Origin: OLB6 sp964525565
GTDB taxonomy: Bacteria > Bacteroidota > Ignavibacteria > Kapaibacteriales > Kapaibacteriaceae
Length of the DNA: 64,000 nucleotides
NCBI GenBank assembly: GCA_964525565.1
Contig: CAZGHI010000011.1
Span: 1 to 64,000 of the forward strand
Reading direction: 5' to 3'
In this document: piece by piece, positions 43,258 to 52,498 of the stretch
How the letters are laid out: each line of letters starts with the position of its first letter
How positions within the stretch are numbered: position 1 is the stretch's first letter
The notes under the pieces: generated by a model
Seen by the model: only the letters and a program-made list of their open reading frames with translations
What the model was told of the DNA's origin: nothing
Databases searched by the model: none
Made by a program: the position numbers and the translations under genes

Positions 43258-44544
43258 CTATACAACTCGCAAGGCCGTAGCAAGTGTTCGTGCAACTTCG
43301 GCAGCAAGCACATCCCGTCGGTGTTGATCAACGAAATCCTCATTTGGCTGCGGCAGCGTACCGGCCATCCATGAGTCGTACATGCTCATTACTGCGTCCA
43401 TTATTGCCTCTACGTCGGAAGGTGGAGTAATCCACGATGCTTTGTATCGACGTGCATCGGCAGTTGCTGTTCCTTCGGGAGCACAGACCAGGATCGGTTT
43501 ACGTGTTCCAAAGTATTCATACAACTTTGCCGGCGCCCACGTATCTACATTTCTCGTATCTCCAAGCATCATCCATAGAGCATCGCTATTCTGAATGAGA
43601 TTCACGGATTCGTTATGTGGCAGATAACCATGGTCAACAACAATACTATCGAGCTTCATTCTCCGCGCTTTACGACGGTACTCCTCTCGCAGCATCCCGG
43701 CAAAATGGAGCTCAATACGGATGTCCGGACGAACCTTTAATAGCTTGCGGATAGCTCGAAAAACATATGTTGGCGTAACAACATCGTAAAACGTACCAGT
43801 AAACGTTAATCGGAATGGCTGCTCAGATGTCCGAGTGGAACGCTGCGGTAACGCCGAGAAGTCCTGCGGGTCCCATCCGTGGGGTATAATCGCAACGTCG
43901 CGAAAGTCCAGGTGCGGATAGGTGGCAATCAGGAATTCCTTCATCCTACGATTGGTAACTGTAATCCGCGACGCTCGTGCCAACGTCTGATGCTCCAGAC
44001 GTTTATGCTGATGCTTGTGCCACAGCGTTGGATATGAATGGAACTGATTTCCGAACCACAGGTCTCGATAATCAGCGACAAAAGGAATGCCGGTTTCACC
44101 GTTGAGTTGTGCACCCGCCATAAGCGTACTAAAGGGCGGTCCACTAGCGTAGATCACGTCAATCGGGAACTGTCCGATTACATCCCGCGCTTGTGCCACG
44201 GCCTTTCTGGCCCATCCTTTTTTGTTATCCGGAACGAACAGTGCACTGCTTAGTTTGCTCAGAGTCTTTCGAATACGCTCCCTGGGCATGGGAACAGTAC
44301 CTGTTTCAACAAGCTTTTTCATGCGCGCCGATGGTTCGGTACGGATAATCTCAACGCCTGCATCCTGCACTTCTTGTAGTAGCGTACGATCTTCAGCATA
44401 GTACAACGTTGGTCCGGTTGTTACCACAATGGGTTTCCAACCAGCATCAGGGAGGTATTTCACAAGTTTGGCTATGCGCTGAACGCCGCTCAGGCCCATT
44501 GGCGGAAAGTAGTAAGCCAGGACCAAGACTGTATGTTGTGCCAT
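43258..44544 (-). CDS. Glycosyltransferase family 4 protein
   Basis: 428 residues. LVLAYYFPPMGLSGVQRIAK is the N-terminal GT4 strand; IPHGWDPQDFSAL follows the acceptor half; LLHFAGML-like donor-binding parts and LWMMLGDTRNVDTWAPAKLY-EYFGTRKPILVCAPEG mark the nucleotide-sugar site with the EX7E-type region. Probably adds a sugar to a surface or lipid carrier. The stop is just after 43258; 3 bp separate it from the M24 peptidase gene upstream in the same operon. Confidence 0.87.
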   Translation of the reverse strand: MAQHTVLVLAYYFPPMGLSGVQRIAKLVKYLPDAGWKPIVVTTGPTLYYAEDRTLLQEVQDAGVEIIRTEPSARMKKLVETGTVPMPRERIRKTLSKLSSALFVPDNKKGWARKAVAQARDVIGQFPIDVIYASGPPFSTLMAGAQLNGETGIPFVADYRDLWFGNQFHSYPTLWHKHQHKRLEHQTLARASRITVTNRRMKEFLIATYPHLDFRDVAIIPHGWDPQDFSALPQRSTRTSEQPFRLTFTGTFYDVVTPTYVFRAIRKLLKVRPDIRIELHFAGMLREEYRRKARRMKLDSIVVDHGYLPHNESVNLIQNSDALWMMLGDTRNVDTWAPAKLYEYFGTRKPILVCAPEGTATADARRYKASWITPPSDVEAIMDAVMSMYDSWMAGTLPQPNEDFVDQHRRDVLAAEVARTLATALRVV

Positions 44545-44547
44545 GAA

Positions 44548-45651
44548 TTAAACGATTACGAGTTCACGTGGTGCGGTAGTGAGGATCACGGAACCTTTTT
44601 TCTGAACAATCACATCGTCTTCGATTCGCATACCAAATTTTCCAGGTAGATAGATACCGGGCTCTATTGTAATAACGCAGTTTTCTTTGAGCTTTCCGGT
44701 GGTATTGCTTTGAGCTACTCTGGGATGTTCATGCACGTCGTACCCCAGCCCATGACCCAGCGAATGCTTGAAGTTGTTTCCGTAGCCGGCTTGAGTAATA
44801 ATGTTTCTTGCCGCTGCATCGAGATCGGCGCCACTGATTCCGGCTTTTACTGCATCCAGTGCGGAAAGATGTGCATCATACAAAACAGCAAATACATCAA
44901 CTGTGCTCTTAGATGGAGTACCGATGCTAAACGTACGGGTCATGTCGCTGTACAGTCCGTTTATACAGCACCCAAAGTCAACAGTAACAACAGTATTCTT
45001 CTTCAGCTTTGCATGTGTAGCTCTTCCGTGTGGCATTGCACTACGAGGTCCGGATACTACGATAATGTCAAACGCATCTCTTTCCGACCCAAGTGATCGT
45101 GTGGTATGCGATAAGAATGTGGCAACCTCATGCTCCGTCATACCGGCACCAACAATGCCCAACATCTTGATATACGCCGTGGAAGCAATTTCTGCGGCCT
45201 TAGCGATGGAAGCGAGTTCGTTGGATGTTTTTACTTGTGTTATTGCGGAGACAATGTCCGGCACTTCGACAGTTTTTGCCGGTGCCACTGCCTTCTTTAT
45301 GGCTTTAAACTCTGACACTGTTGTGTTGTTTGGTGTAAAACCAACACGTGTTGCAGAGCCACCAATGCCGGCATCGGATACAGCTTTCCACACATCGCGG
45401 GTGATGTGTACGCGTAAACCGTCAAGCGGAAGCAGTTCGTTTTTTACTTGAACTTCATACAGATCATTCGTAAAAAAGTAAACATTCTTCCTTGTTACAA
45501 TCATGCGGGCAAACGATCCGCTAAAACCGCTGATGTAGCGGATGTCTGTTGGTTGAACAAGAATCATACTGTCAACCCCGTTCTGTTTCATTGCAGTACG
45601 TAGTTGACGCAACCTGTCGTGGGCTGCATTCATGGTGGCTTTCGATGCCAT
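44548..45651 (-). CDS. M24 family aminopeptidase (Xaa-Pro type)
   Basis: 367 residues. Cleaves N-terminal residues before proline with two metal ions. The creatinase-like N-terminal domain (MILVQPTDIRYISGFSGSF) is followed by the catalytic pita-bread domain: VTVDFGCCINGLYSDMTRTF (two Asp ligands), LGHGLGYDVHEHP (His), and ITIEPGIYLPGKFGMRIEDD (Glu ligands). Preceded by guaB with one base between the guaB stop and this start, in a guaB-M24-GT4 order. Confidence 0.94.
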   Translation of the reverse strand: MASKATMNAAHDRLRQLRTAMKQNGVDSMILVQPTDIRYISGFSGSFARMIVTRKNVYFFTNDLYEVQVKNELLPLDGLRVHITRDVWKAVSDAGIGGSATRVGFTPNNTTVSEFKAIKKAVAPAKTVEVPDIVSAITQVKTSNELASIAKAAEIASTAYIKMLGIVGAGMTEHEVATFLSHTTRSLGSERDAFDIIVVSGPRSAMPHGRATHAKLKKNTVVTVDFGCCINGLYSDMTRTFSIGTPSKSTVDVFAVLYDAHLSALDAVKAGISGADLDAAARNIITQAGYGNNFKHSLGHGLGYDVHEHPRVAQSNTTGKLKENCVITIEPGIYLPGKFGMRIEDDVIVQKKGSVILTTAPRELVIV

Positions 45652-45652
45652 G

Positions 45653-47122
45653 TTATCTTGTGAAGTAGTTAGGTGATTCTTTGGTGATGATAATGTCGTG
45701 AGGGTGTGACTCGCGTAGTCCGGCAGCCGTCATGCGCACAAAATGCGCATGTTGCTGCATCTCCGGAATAGTGCCGCATCCGCAATATCCCATTGCAGCA
45801 CGAAGTCCACCAACCAGTTGATATACTGTATCGCTTACATTACCCTTAAACGGTACGCGACCTTCGATTCCTTCCGGTACCAGCTTGGCGATATCGTCTT
45901 CCACATCCTGAAAATATCTATCGGCACTTCCTTGTCCCATGGCGCCAAGTGAACCCATACCTCGGTACACTTTGTAGGCCCGGCCTTCGAGTTGAACCTT
46001 CTCGCCGGGACTTTCATCATGCCCTGCAAGCAAGCCCCCGATCATAACGGTATCTGCACCAGCGGCAATGGCCTTGGCAACGTCGCCGGTTTGCTTAATC
46101 CCACCATCAGCAATCACCGGAACACCATACTTGCCGGCCACCTCTGCAACGTCCATGATTGCTGTTATCTGTGGTACACCTACGCCTGCCACAACGCGTG
46201 TTGTACAAATGGACCCCGGTCCGATGCCCACCTTGATGCCATCAGCCCCGGCATCTACGAGTGCCTGAGCCCCTTCCGATGTACCAACATTCCCTCCGAT
46301 AACTTGTAGTGAGAGGTACGTGCTCTTGATTGCAGAAACAGTTTGAAGAACACCTTTCGTATGACCATGAGCTGTGTCAACTATTACAACGTCAACGCCG
46401 GCATCCACAAGGGCTGCAACACGATCCAACGTATCCGGTGCGATGCCCACGGCAGCGCCAACGAGAAGTCTGCCTTGCTCATCCTTAGCAGCCTTTGGAT
46501 AACGTTTTTTCTTTTGAATGTCCTTCACCGTCATTAATCCGGCAAGCCTTCCATCGTTATCTACAATTGGTAGCTTTTCGATACGGTGCTGCTGAAGGAT
46601 GCGTTCAGCATCGTCGAGTGTTGTACCAAGTGGTGCTGTTACCAGATTGTGTTTCGTCATGACCTCGTCAACCATAAGGCCGCCGTTCGTTGCAAAGCGC
46701 ATATCACGATTAGTGATAATCCCAACGAGCTTTTGCTCGCCGTCCACTACCGGAAAGCCACTTACGCGGTATCGAATCATCAGGTTGCGTGCATCATCAA
46801 TCGTAGCTGAGGCGGACAGGGTGATGGGTTTGCGAATCATTCCACTCTCTGAACGCTTGACCTTGTCAACCTCTTCGGCTTGGCGTTCAATACGCAAGTT
46901 CTTATGGATGATTCCAATGCCGCCCTCACGTGCAAGTGCGATAGACATGCCGGATTCTGTAACTGTATCCATGGCAGCACTCACAATGGGGATATGCAAA
47001 CGCAGCCCACGAGTGAGCTGTGTGCTGGTGTCGGCCTCACGCGGAAGGGTTTCCGAATATCGAGGTACAAGCAGCACGTCGTCGAACGTGATGCCTTCTT
47101 TGAGAATTTTTGTCGTCAGCAT
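45653..47122 (-). CDS. guaB: Inosine-5'-monophosphate dehydrogenase
   Basis: 489 residues. Oxidises IMP to XMP with NAD, the committed step of GTP synthesis. LTFDDVLLVPRYSE-type start (GITFDDVLLVPRYS), CBS domain pair about 95-210, GIGPGSICTTRVVAGVGVPQ with the catalytic Cys near 305, and VYRGMGSLGAMGQGSADRYF (flap). ATG 47122 preferred over TTG 47128. TATGTTTG lies three bases before it, suggesting a leaderless transcript. First gene of guaB-M24-GT4 on the minus strand. Confidence 0.97.
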   Translation of the reverse strand: MLTTKILKEGITFDDVLLVPRYSETLPREADTSTQLTRGLRLHIPIVSAAMDTVTESGMSIALAREGGIGIIHKNLRIERQAEEVDKVKRSESGMIRKPITLSASATIDDARNLMIRYRVSGFPVVDGEQKLVGIITNRDMRFATNGGLMVDEVMTKHNLVTAPLGTTLDDAERILQQHRIEKLPIVDNDGRLAGLMTVKDIQKKKRYPKAAKDEQGRLLVGAAVGIAPDTLDRVAALVDAGVDVVIVDTAHGHTKGVLQTVSAIKSTYLSLQVIGGNVGTSEGAQALVDAGADGIKVGIGPGSICTTRVVAGVGVPQITAIMDVAEVAGKYGVPVIADGGIKQTGDVAKAIAAGADTVMIGGLLAGHDESPGEKVQLEGRAYKVYRGMGSLGAMGQGSADRYFQDVEDDIAKLVPEGIEGRVPFKGNVSDTVYQLVGGLRAAMGYCGCGTIPEMQQHAHFVRMTAAGLRESHPHDIIITKESPNYFTR

Positions 47123-47125
47123 GGG

Positions 47126-47133
47126 CAAACATA
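47126..47133 (-). promoter_or_regulatory. -7 promoter element of guaB
   Basis: Minus-strand TATGTTTG fits TAnnTTTG; only CCC separates it from the guaB ATG, so the transcript would have no leader. Confidence 0.5.
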
Positions 47134-47196
47134 CGGAAGCTGTTCATTGTGCTGGATGTATCGAGGAATGGCACGCTAGTTGCAGCGTATGCTTGA

Positions 47197-47604
47197 ATGC
47201 AGCATTTAAGAATCGTGATTGCTCTGATTAGTGCCGCAATCTTTACGTCGTGCAGTGAATCAACGCAACCGGCGGAGTCCGATGAGCGCTTTGCTGATAT
47301 TGTGGACGTGAAACTAAGTGTCCATGCGGACGGCCTTACCTGTTTGTTATACGTTAAAACCTATCGTTCCTGTGAAGAGCCTCGGGTGGCACATTCAAAT
47401 GTGAGTGCCAGCGGATTAGAGCTTGGTGTTACGACGTTCAAACTTGCTACGTCGGAGTGTACGCCAGATACTACGGTAAAGAAGGTTTGGCACACGTTTA
47501 CCGGGCTAAGTGGGGGAGCCAGTTACTCACTGAGAATTCAATCAGAACGAGATACCCGCACTAACAAAAAGGTTGATACAACAGTTGTTGTGAATATCCC
47601 TTAA
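47197..47604 (+). CDS. Small hypothetical lipoprotein
   Basis: 135 residues. MQHLRIVIALISAAIFTSC-SE is a clear lipoprotein signal with Cys 19. The mature part has four Cys (TCLLYVKTYRSCEEP, TSECTPD) and a beta-rich pattern ending SLRIQSERDTRTNKKVDTTV, possibly an Ig-like or fibronectin-like fold. No family recognised. Tail-to-tail with atpC, sharing TTAA for both stops. Confidence 0.6.
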   Translation: MQHLRIVIALISAAIFTSCSESTQPAESDERFADIVDVKLSVHADGLTCLLYVKTYRSCEEPRVAHSNVSASGLELGVTTFKLATSECTPDTTVKKVWHTFTGLSGGASYSLRIQSERDTRTNKKVDTTVVVNIP

Positions 47605-48017
47605 GCTGCTTCCGATTGGATACGCACGGCACGTTCACATGCCTCTGCCCAATGCAGATCTTGTAATGCCTGGCTTCTCTCTGCTCTATCAGTGGCGGCA
47701 TTCCATCGTTCGCGTGCAGCAACAACCGATGCCGAGGCCGAGTTCGCATCAATGAGCGAAGCGGGCAACAGCTCTTCAACAACAATATTCACGCGGTTAC
47801 GCAAAACTTCTACAAAGCCCTCGCGCGAGGCGAATACAAAAACGTTGTTCTTAGTGTCTTCCACTTTGAGTACACCGATATCAAGCGACGAGATGATGGG
47901 TGCGTGGTTATGAAGAATCTGAAATGGACTCTTTGATCCCGGAACACTTACTGCTAGAGCTTCTCCTTCGAATGCCACAGACTGAGGCGTAACGATACTT
48001 ACGGATAGTGCTGTCAT
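47601..48017 (-). CDS. atpC: F1 ATP synthase epsilon subunit
   Basis: 138 residues. VSIVTPQSVAFEGEALAVSVPG, FQILHNHAPIISSLDIGVL and FASREGFVEVLRNRVNIVVEE are the beta-sandwich of epsilon; the C-terminal helices follow (ARERWNAATDRAERSQALQD). It regulates F1 rotation. 8 bp after atpD on the minus strand; the other atp genes are absent, as expected for lineages where atpDC is a separate unit. Confidence 0.95.
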   Translation of the reverse strand: MTALSVSIVTPQSVAFEGEALAVSVPGSKSPFQILHNHAPIISSLDIGVLKVEDTKNNVFVFASREGFVEVLRNRVNIVVEELLPASLIDANSASASVVAARERWNAATDRAERSQALQDLHWAEACERAVRIQSEAA

Positions 48018-48025
48018 GACGTTCC

Positions 48026-49435
48026 TTATCCTTTACTTGCGTTGTACGCCTCTATCACTTCGTCCAGTGTACCCTTATAGGAGAAAAATCCTTCAGGTAC
48101 GTTGTCCACTTCGCCGTCGAGAATGGCTTTGAAGCCTGCTATGGTGTCTGCCACCTTAACGTATCTACCCGAGAATCCTGTAAACTGTTCAGCAACGAAG
48201 AAAGGCTGCGAGAAGAAGCGCTGAATTTTGCGAGCGCGATATACCGTGAGTTTGTCTTCGTCTGAGAGCTCATCCATACCCAGGATGCTAATGATATCTT
48301 GTAAATCCTTATACGACTGCAAAATGCGCTTAACACGCATGGCTGTGTTGTAATGCTCGTTACCCAGAATAAGCGGGTCTAGAATACGGCTGGTTGAATC
48401 CAGCGGATCAACGGCGGGATAAATACCTAATTCTGCAATTTGCCGCGAGAGTACTGTAGTTGCATCCAAGTGTGTAAAGGTATTTGCAGGAGCCGGGTCG
48501 GTGAGGTCGTCAGCGGGAACATACACGGCCTGTACGGACGTAATGGAGCCTTTATCGGTTGACGCAATTCTTTCCTGAAGCAGTCCCATCTCGGTGGCAA
48601 GAGTTGGCTGATACCCAACCGCTGAAGGCATCCGTCCTAGCAAGGCCGACACTTCGGATCCGGCCTGTGTGAAGCGGAATATGTTGTCAACAAACAACAG
48701 CACATCCCGACCTTCTTCGTCGCGGAAGTACTCTGCCATTGTCAGCGCAGATAGTGCGACCCGAGCACGTGCACCGGGCGGTTCGTTCATCTGACCGAAT
48801 ACAAGGGCTGTCTTGTCAATAACGCCGGACTCCGTCATTTCCAGGTAAAGGTCGTTGCCTTCACGGGTACGCTCACCTACTCCCGCAAAAACTGAATAAC
48901 CACCGTGTTGTTTGGCAATGTTGTGAATCAGTTCCTGAATAATTACTGTCTTGCCTACACCAGCACCGCCAAATAATCCTGTTTTGCCACCCTTGGTGAA
49001 TGGCTCGATGAGGTCAATGACCTTGATCCCTGTTTCAAACATCTCCTTTTGCGTGGAGAGAGCGGAAAATGGGGGAGCTGACCGGTGAATACTCCATCTC
49101 TTTTCAGAGGAGATGGGATCCTTGCCATCTATTGCTGAACCTGTTACGTTAATGAGCCTTCCCAGAACGCTCGGCCCTACGGGAACCGATATGGGGGCTG
49201 CAGTATCGATGACTTCCATCCCGCGTACAAGGCCATCTGTGGAATCAATGGCAATGGCGCGAACGCGGTCCTCACCTAAATGCTGTTGCACCTCACATAC
49301 CAGAATTTCTTCTTTTCCTGTATCCATCGAGGTACGAGGGATGTTTAAGGCTGTGAGCACCGGAGGTATCGCCCCCTCGGTAAACTGCACATCTACAACT
49401 GGACCAATTACCTGTACAATGGTTCCTTTATTCAT
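48026..49435 (-). CDS. atpD: F1 ATP synthase beta subunit
   Basis: 469 residues. Catalytic subunit of F1: GKTGLFGGAGVGKTVIIQ (Walker A), GERTREGNDLYLEMTESGV, DVLLFVDNIFRFTQAGSEVS (Walker B and neighbourhood), and TLATEMGLLQERIASTDKG. Start ATG 49435 begins with MNKGTIVQVIGPVVDVQF; an earlier in-frame start at 49540 would add an unrelated 35-residue leader. A near-match promoter TTTATTTG lies 6 bases upstream of the ATG. Confidence 0.97.
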   Translation of the reverse strand: MNKGTIVQVIGPVVDVQFTEGAIPPVLTALNIPRTSMDTGKEEILVCEVQQHLGEDRVRAIAIDSTDGLVRGMEVIDTAAPISVPVGPSVLGRLINVTGSAIDGKDPISSEKRWSIHRSAPPFSALSTQKEMFETGIKVIDLIEPFTKGGKTGLFGGAGVGKTVIIQELIHNIAKQHGGYSVFAGVGERTREGNDLYLEMTESGVIDKTALVFGQMNEPPGARARVALSALTMAEYFRDEEGRDVLLFVDNIFRFTQAGSEVSALLGRMPSAVGYQPTLATEMGLLQERIASTDKGSITSVQAVYVPADDLTDPAPANTFTHLDATTVLSRQIAELGIYPAVDPLDSTSRILDPLILGNEHYNTAMRVKRILQSYKDLQDIISILGMDELSDEDKLTVYRARKIQRFFSQPFFVAEQFTGFSGRYVKVADTIAGFKAILDGEVDNVPEGFFSYKGTLDEVIEAYNASKG

Positions 49436-49654
49436 GTGGGTCAAATAAAAAGTGATGGTAGGGGGCTCGTTATAGCCGACAAAAATAGAGAATACGCTTG
49501 GATTGTGCTGAGGCCGGTGCAGCATTTCAGGTGCTGACAAGAAAATTGCTGTGAATCAGGCTAATCTGCATGGAAACAATCGGCGGTCGTGCATAAGTCG
49601 TGCTGCCATAAACGAAGCGATGGCATACCACAGGACTTTTCATTCGTCCGATGA

Positions 49655-51268
49655 CTACTCGGGCTTGCGGTTTTCAGCAATCCCGATGAACATGTATCCA
49701 ACGGTATCATGCCCGCGGACAATCGCACTCGTGTCTATGTGCCTTGCCTGGCCATACCATTCTGTAAAGCGTTCGGGGGGGGTGTACACTCTGCTTGTTG
49801 AAACGAACCACACCTTATTCGGTAGCAGCGGTGACTGTTGCTTATTGTAGAACCAATACATGTGAACATCGCGAAGTGGCCCCAGGGGAACAACACGAAG
49901 CTGAAGCGGATAGGCTAAGAAGTATTCGCATCGTGCTAGGGTGAACCAACGGGTGCCAGTGATAGGTGCATGCTCCGGCATCAGTCCACTTCGAATGGTT
50001 TCCGCTCGAACAACGGCAAATCTCTCTGCAACCTGTTCCCATCCGAATACGTCCTGGAATACATCGTTTCTACCGTATTCTTCAAGACGTTCCGTGGCAG
50101 CGGGCGCTGGCAGCAGCCAGCCTGTTCGGACAATGGTCATCGCAAGTATGCTCACTGCCAGCATTACACACAGCGAAAGACGAATTCCAACCGGTAACAT
50201 GGGTTTTAATCCGTTACCGTATAATGTGTTCGAGGCAATCAACATCAGCCCTACGTACCCTGCTGCCCCCCAATGTGGAAGGGTACTGCGAAAAGCAGAG
50301 ACCACAATAAAGAGCACAACGAGGGGTACACTGATGAGCAGCAAGTAGCGGTAGCAATCAGCCGTTGGATGGCGCAGAGATCGCACCAAACCCATCACAA
50401 CCAAGCCCCATACAATAGGGTTCTGGTACCCAATCTGACCAACGATTTCCTGCAGTAAGGTGTTTAGGTTTACGTGTAGGTCGGATGGGACAAGTGTACG
50501 CCCCTGCATGGAAATGCTGCCGGTGCTTACAAAACTCTCGAAACCATTGGATGCATGCCAAAACACCATTGGCAGTGTGCACAGCAGAGCAACGAAGAAT
50601 GCACCATAAATGTATGGTTTCTTAAACCAGCTACGCCGATACAGGGCAACAAACGCAAGGGTACCCACAGCTAAAAACGCCGCTTGATACTTCGAGGCCA
50701 TGGCCAATCCAATGCTTAACCCCACCCACACAAGCAGCCAGCCGTCCTGTGATATTTTGAACACCTGGCTCATCCTAGGTTCGCTCGATCGAGGTTGTAT
50801 CAGCGATAACATAAGGTTGATAGACACAAGCCAGAAAAACACAAGTGGCGTATCAGGTAAAACGATTGTTCCGGAGATCACTGCACCGTACGTAGAGGCA
50901 GCAAACAAACCGGCCGAAGCTACTGCAGTGCGAACGGTACCCAGTTTTCTTCCGGCACTGTACATCAACCAAATATTCAGTGTACCAAGAACGAGTGCGG
51001 GTAAACGAACGGCAAGGGCACTATGCAGCTCTGCATTGATTGTAAAGAGTCGGATGAGCCAGCCAACCATACCCGGATGGTCGTAGTAGGCCAGCGAAGG
51101 GTGGACGGCATACGACCAATAGTACACTTCGTCGTTACCAAGTTCGAGAAGAAGAGCAAGGCAACAGCGAACAACAAATGATAAAGCCATAAGCCACAAC
51201 ACGATGCGCAATCCTGCACGTTCAGGATCAGAGGTTGTTATGGTGGTATCTTTGTACACTTTTCTCAC
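49655..51268 (-). CDS. GT39/ArnT-like membrane glycosyltransferase
   Basis: 537 residues with about ten membrane segments. LLELGNDEVYYWSY and PSLAYYDHPGMVGWLIRLF give the catalytic DE motif in the first loop and the second conserved loop of PMT/GT39 proteins, which use polyprenyl-phosphate sugars to modify lipid A or proteins at the periplasmic face. The C-terminal domain is soluble. An eight-C run (49775-49782, G8 in plus) encodes TPPERF. Start GTG 51268; internal starts near 51190 are possible. A promoter for the divergent thiolase lies within its first codons. Confidence 0.85.
   Translation of the reverse strand: MRKVYKDTTITTSDPERAGLRIVLWLMALSFVVRCCLALLLELGNDEVYYWSYAVHPSLAYYDHPGMVGWLIRLFTINAELHSALAVRLPALVLGTLNIWLMYSAGRKLGTVRTAVASAGLFAASTYGAVISGTIVLPDTPLVFFWLVSINLMLSLIQPRSSEPRMSQVFKISQDGWLLVWVGLSIGLAMASKYQAAFLAVGTLAFVALYRRSWFKKPYIYGAFFVALLCTLPMVFWHASNGFESFVSTGSISMQGRTLVPSDLHVNLNTLLQEIVGQIGYQNPIVWGLVVMGLVRSLRHPTADCYRYLLLISVPLVVLFIVVSAFRSTLPHWGAAGYVGLMLIASNTLYGNGLKPMLPVGIRLSLCVMLAVSILAMTIVRTGWLLPAPAATERLEEYGRNDVFQDVFGWEQVAERFAVVRAETIRSGLMPEHAPITGTRWFTLARCEYFLAYPLQLRVVPLGPLRDVHMYWFYNKQQSPLLPNKVWFVSTSRVYTPPERFTEWYGQARHIDTSAIVRGHDTVGYMFIGIAENRKPE
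51247..51254 (+). promoter_or_regulatory. -7 promoter element of the thiolase gene
   Basis: TATCTTTG fits TAnnTTTG, 29 bases before the ATG at 51284. It overlaps the first codons of the divergent GT39 gene as drawn, so that gene may start later. Confidence 0.5.
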
Positions 51269-51283
51269 ACAACAATCGCTATT

Positions 51284-52453
51284 ATGTCGTACATCATTTC
51301 CGCAGCCCGCACACCAATTGGGTCGCTCCTTGGGTCGTTAAGTGACTTTTCTGCTCCTCAATTAGGAGCTTTCGCCATTAAAGCCGCTGTTGAACGTGCA
51401 CAACTTAACGCCGATCAGGTGGACGAAGTTATCATGGGGAATGTGCTCACCGGTGGAGTGGGGCAGGCTCCGGCACGTCAGGCTGCCATCTATGCAGGAC
51501 TATCAAAGCATACAGCATGTATGACGATTAACAAGGTATGCGGTTCCGGACTGAAGGCGGTGATGTTGGCAGACCAGGCAGTTCGCTGCGGAGATGCTCA
51601 CGTAATTGTGGCGGGAGGGCAAGAATCCATGACCAATGCCCCACACGCCATGCTTGATAGCCGCAAAGGGGTAAAATTCGGCAACGCCCGTATGGTGGAT
51701 CTGATGCAATGGGATGGTTTATGGGATGTGTATAACCAGGTACCGATGGGTGATGCAGCCGAACTCTGTGCCAGCGATTGCAACATCGGAAGAGAGGCAC
51801 AAGACGCATTCACGATTGACTCTTACAAACGGGCTCAGGCCGCAATCGCATCCGGTGCCTTCAGCAATGAGATCGTGCCCATTGTAGTACACGGAAAAAA
51901 AGGCGACGTTGTAATAGATACCGACGAAGAACCGTCACGTGTTCAGTTCGACAAGATTCCAACTCTAAAACCGGTGTTCAAAAAGGATGGCACAGTTACG
52001 GCTGCCAACGCCAGCACAATTAACGATGGTGCTGCTGCACTTGTGATTGCCAGTGAACAAGCAGTTGTCTCACAGAACATGAAGCCTATGGCGCGAATTC
52101 TTTCACAAGCCTCGTATGCACAGGACCCCATGTGGTTTACGACATCACCGATCGAGGCAATAAACAAAGTTGTGGCAAAGGCCGGGCTTACCATCAACGA
52201 CATTGACTTGTTCGAAATCAACGAAGCCTTTGCTGTTGTTACTCTAGCCGCTGAACAAAAACTCGGAATACCTCATGAAAAAGTAAATGTGAACGGTGGT
52301 GCCGTTGCTCTCGGACATCCGATTGGAGCAAGTGGTGCTCGGATACTAACAACACTTTTGTATGCACTCAAACATCGCAGTCTAAAGCGGGGGCTCGCAA
52401 CATTGTGTATAGGTGGAGGTGAAGCCAGCGCCGTTGTCGTTGAACTTGTTTAA
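51284..52453 (+). CDS. Acetyl-CoA acetyltransferase (thiolase)
   Basis: 389 residues. Thiolytic cleavage or condensation of acetoacetyl-CoA/3-ketoacyl-CoA. Nucleophile Cys in MTINKVCGSGLKAVMLA (about 86), His in GGAVALGHPIGASGARIL, and the second Cys in LATLCIGGGEASAVV are all present. Class II thiolase by length. Together with the acyl-CoA dehydrogenase, CoA-transferase and EtfD-like protein it suggests beta-oxidation or ketone-body metabolism. Followed by icd after 45 bp. Confidence 0.95.
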   Translation: MSYIISAARTPIGSLLGSLSDFSAPQLGAFAIKAAVERAQLNADQVDEVIMGNVLTGGVGQAPARQAAIYAGLSKHTACMTINKVCGSGLKAVMLADQAVRCGDAHVIVAGGQESMTNAPHAMLDSRKGVKFGNARMVDLMQWDGLWDVYNQVPMGDAAELCASDCNIGREAQDAFTIDSYKRAQAAIASGAFSNEIVPIVVHGKKGDVVIDTDEEPSRVQFDKIPTLKPVFKKDGTVTAANASTINDGAAALVIASEQAVVSQNMKPMARILSQASYAQDPMWFTTSPIEAINKVVAKAGLTINDIDLFEINEAFAVVTLAAEQKLGIPHEKVNVNGGAVALGHPIGASGARILTTLLYALKHRSLKRGLATLCIGGGEASAVVVELV

Positions 52454-52498
52454 TACTCATCACGTCGAATCAACTTTCATACTGTTAAACCGAGAACT

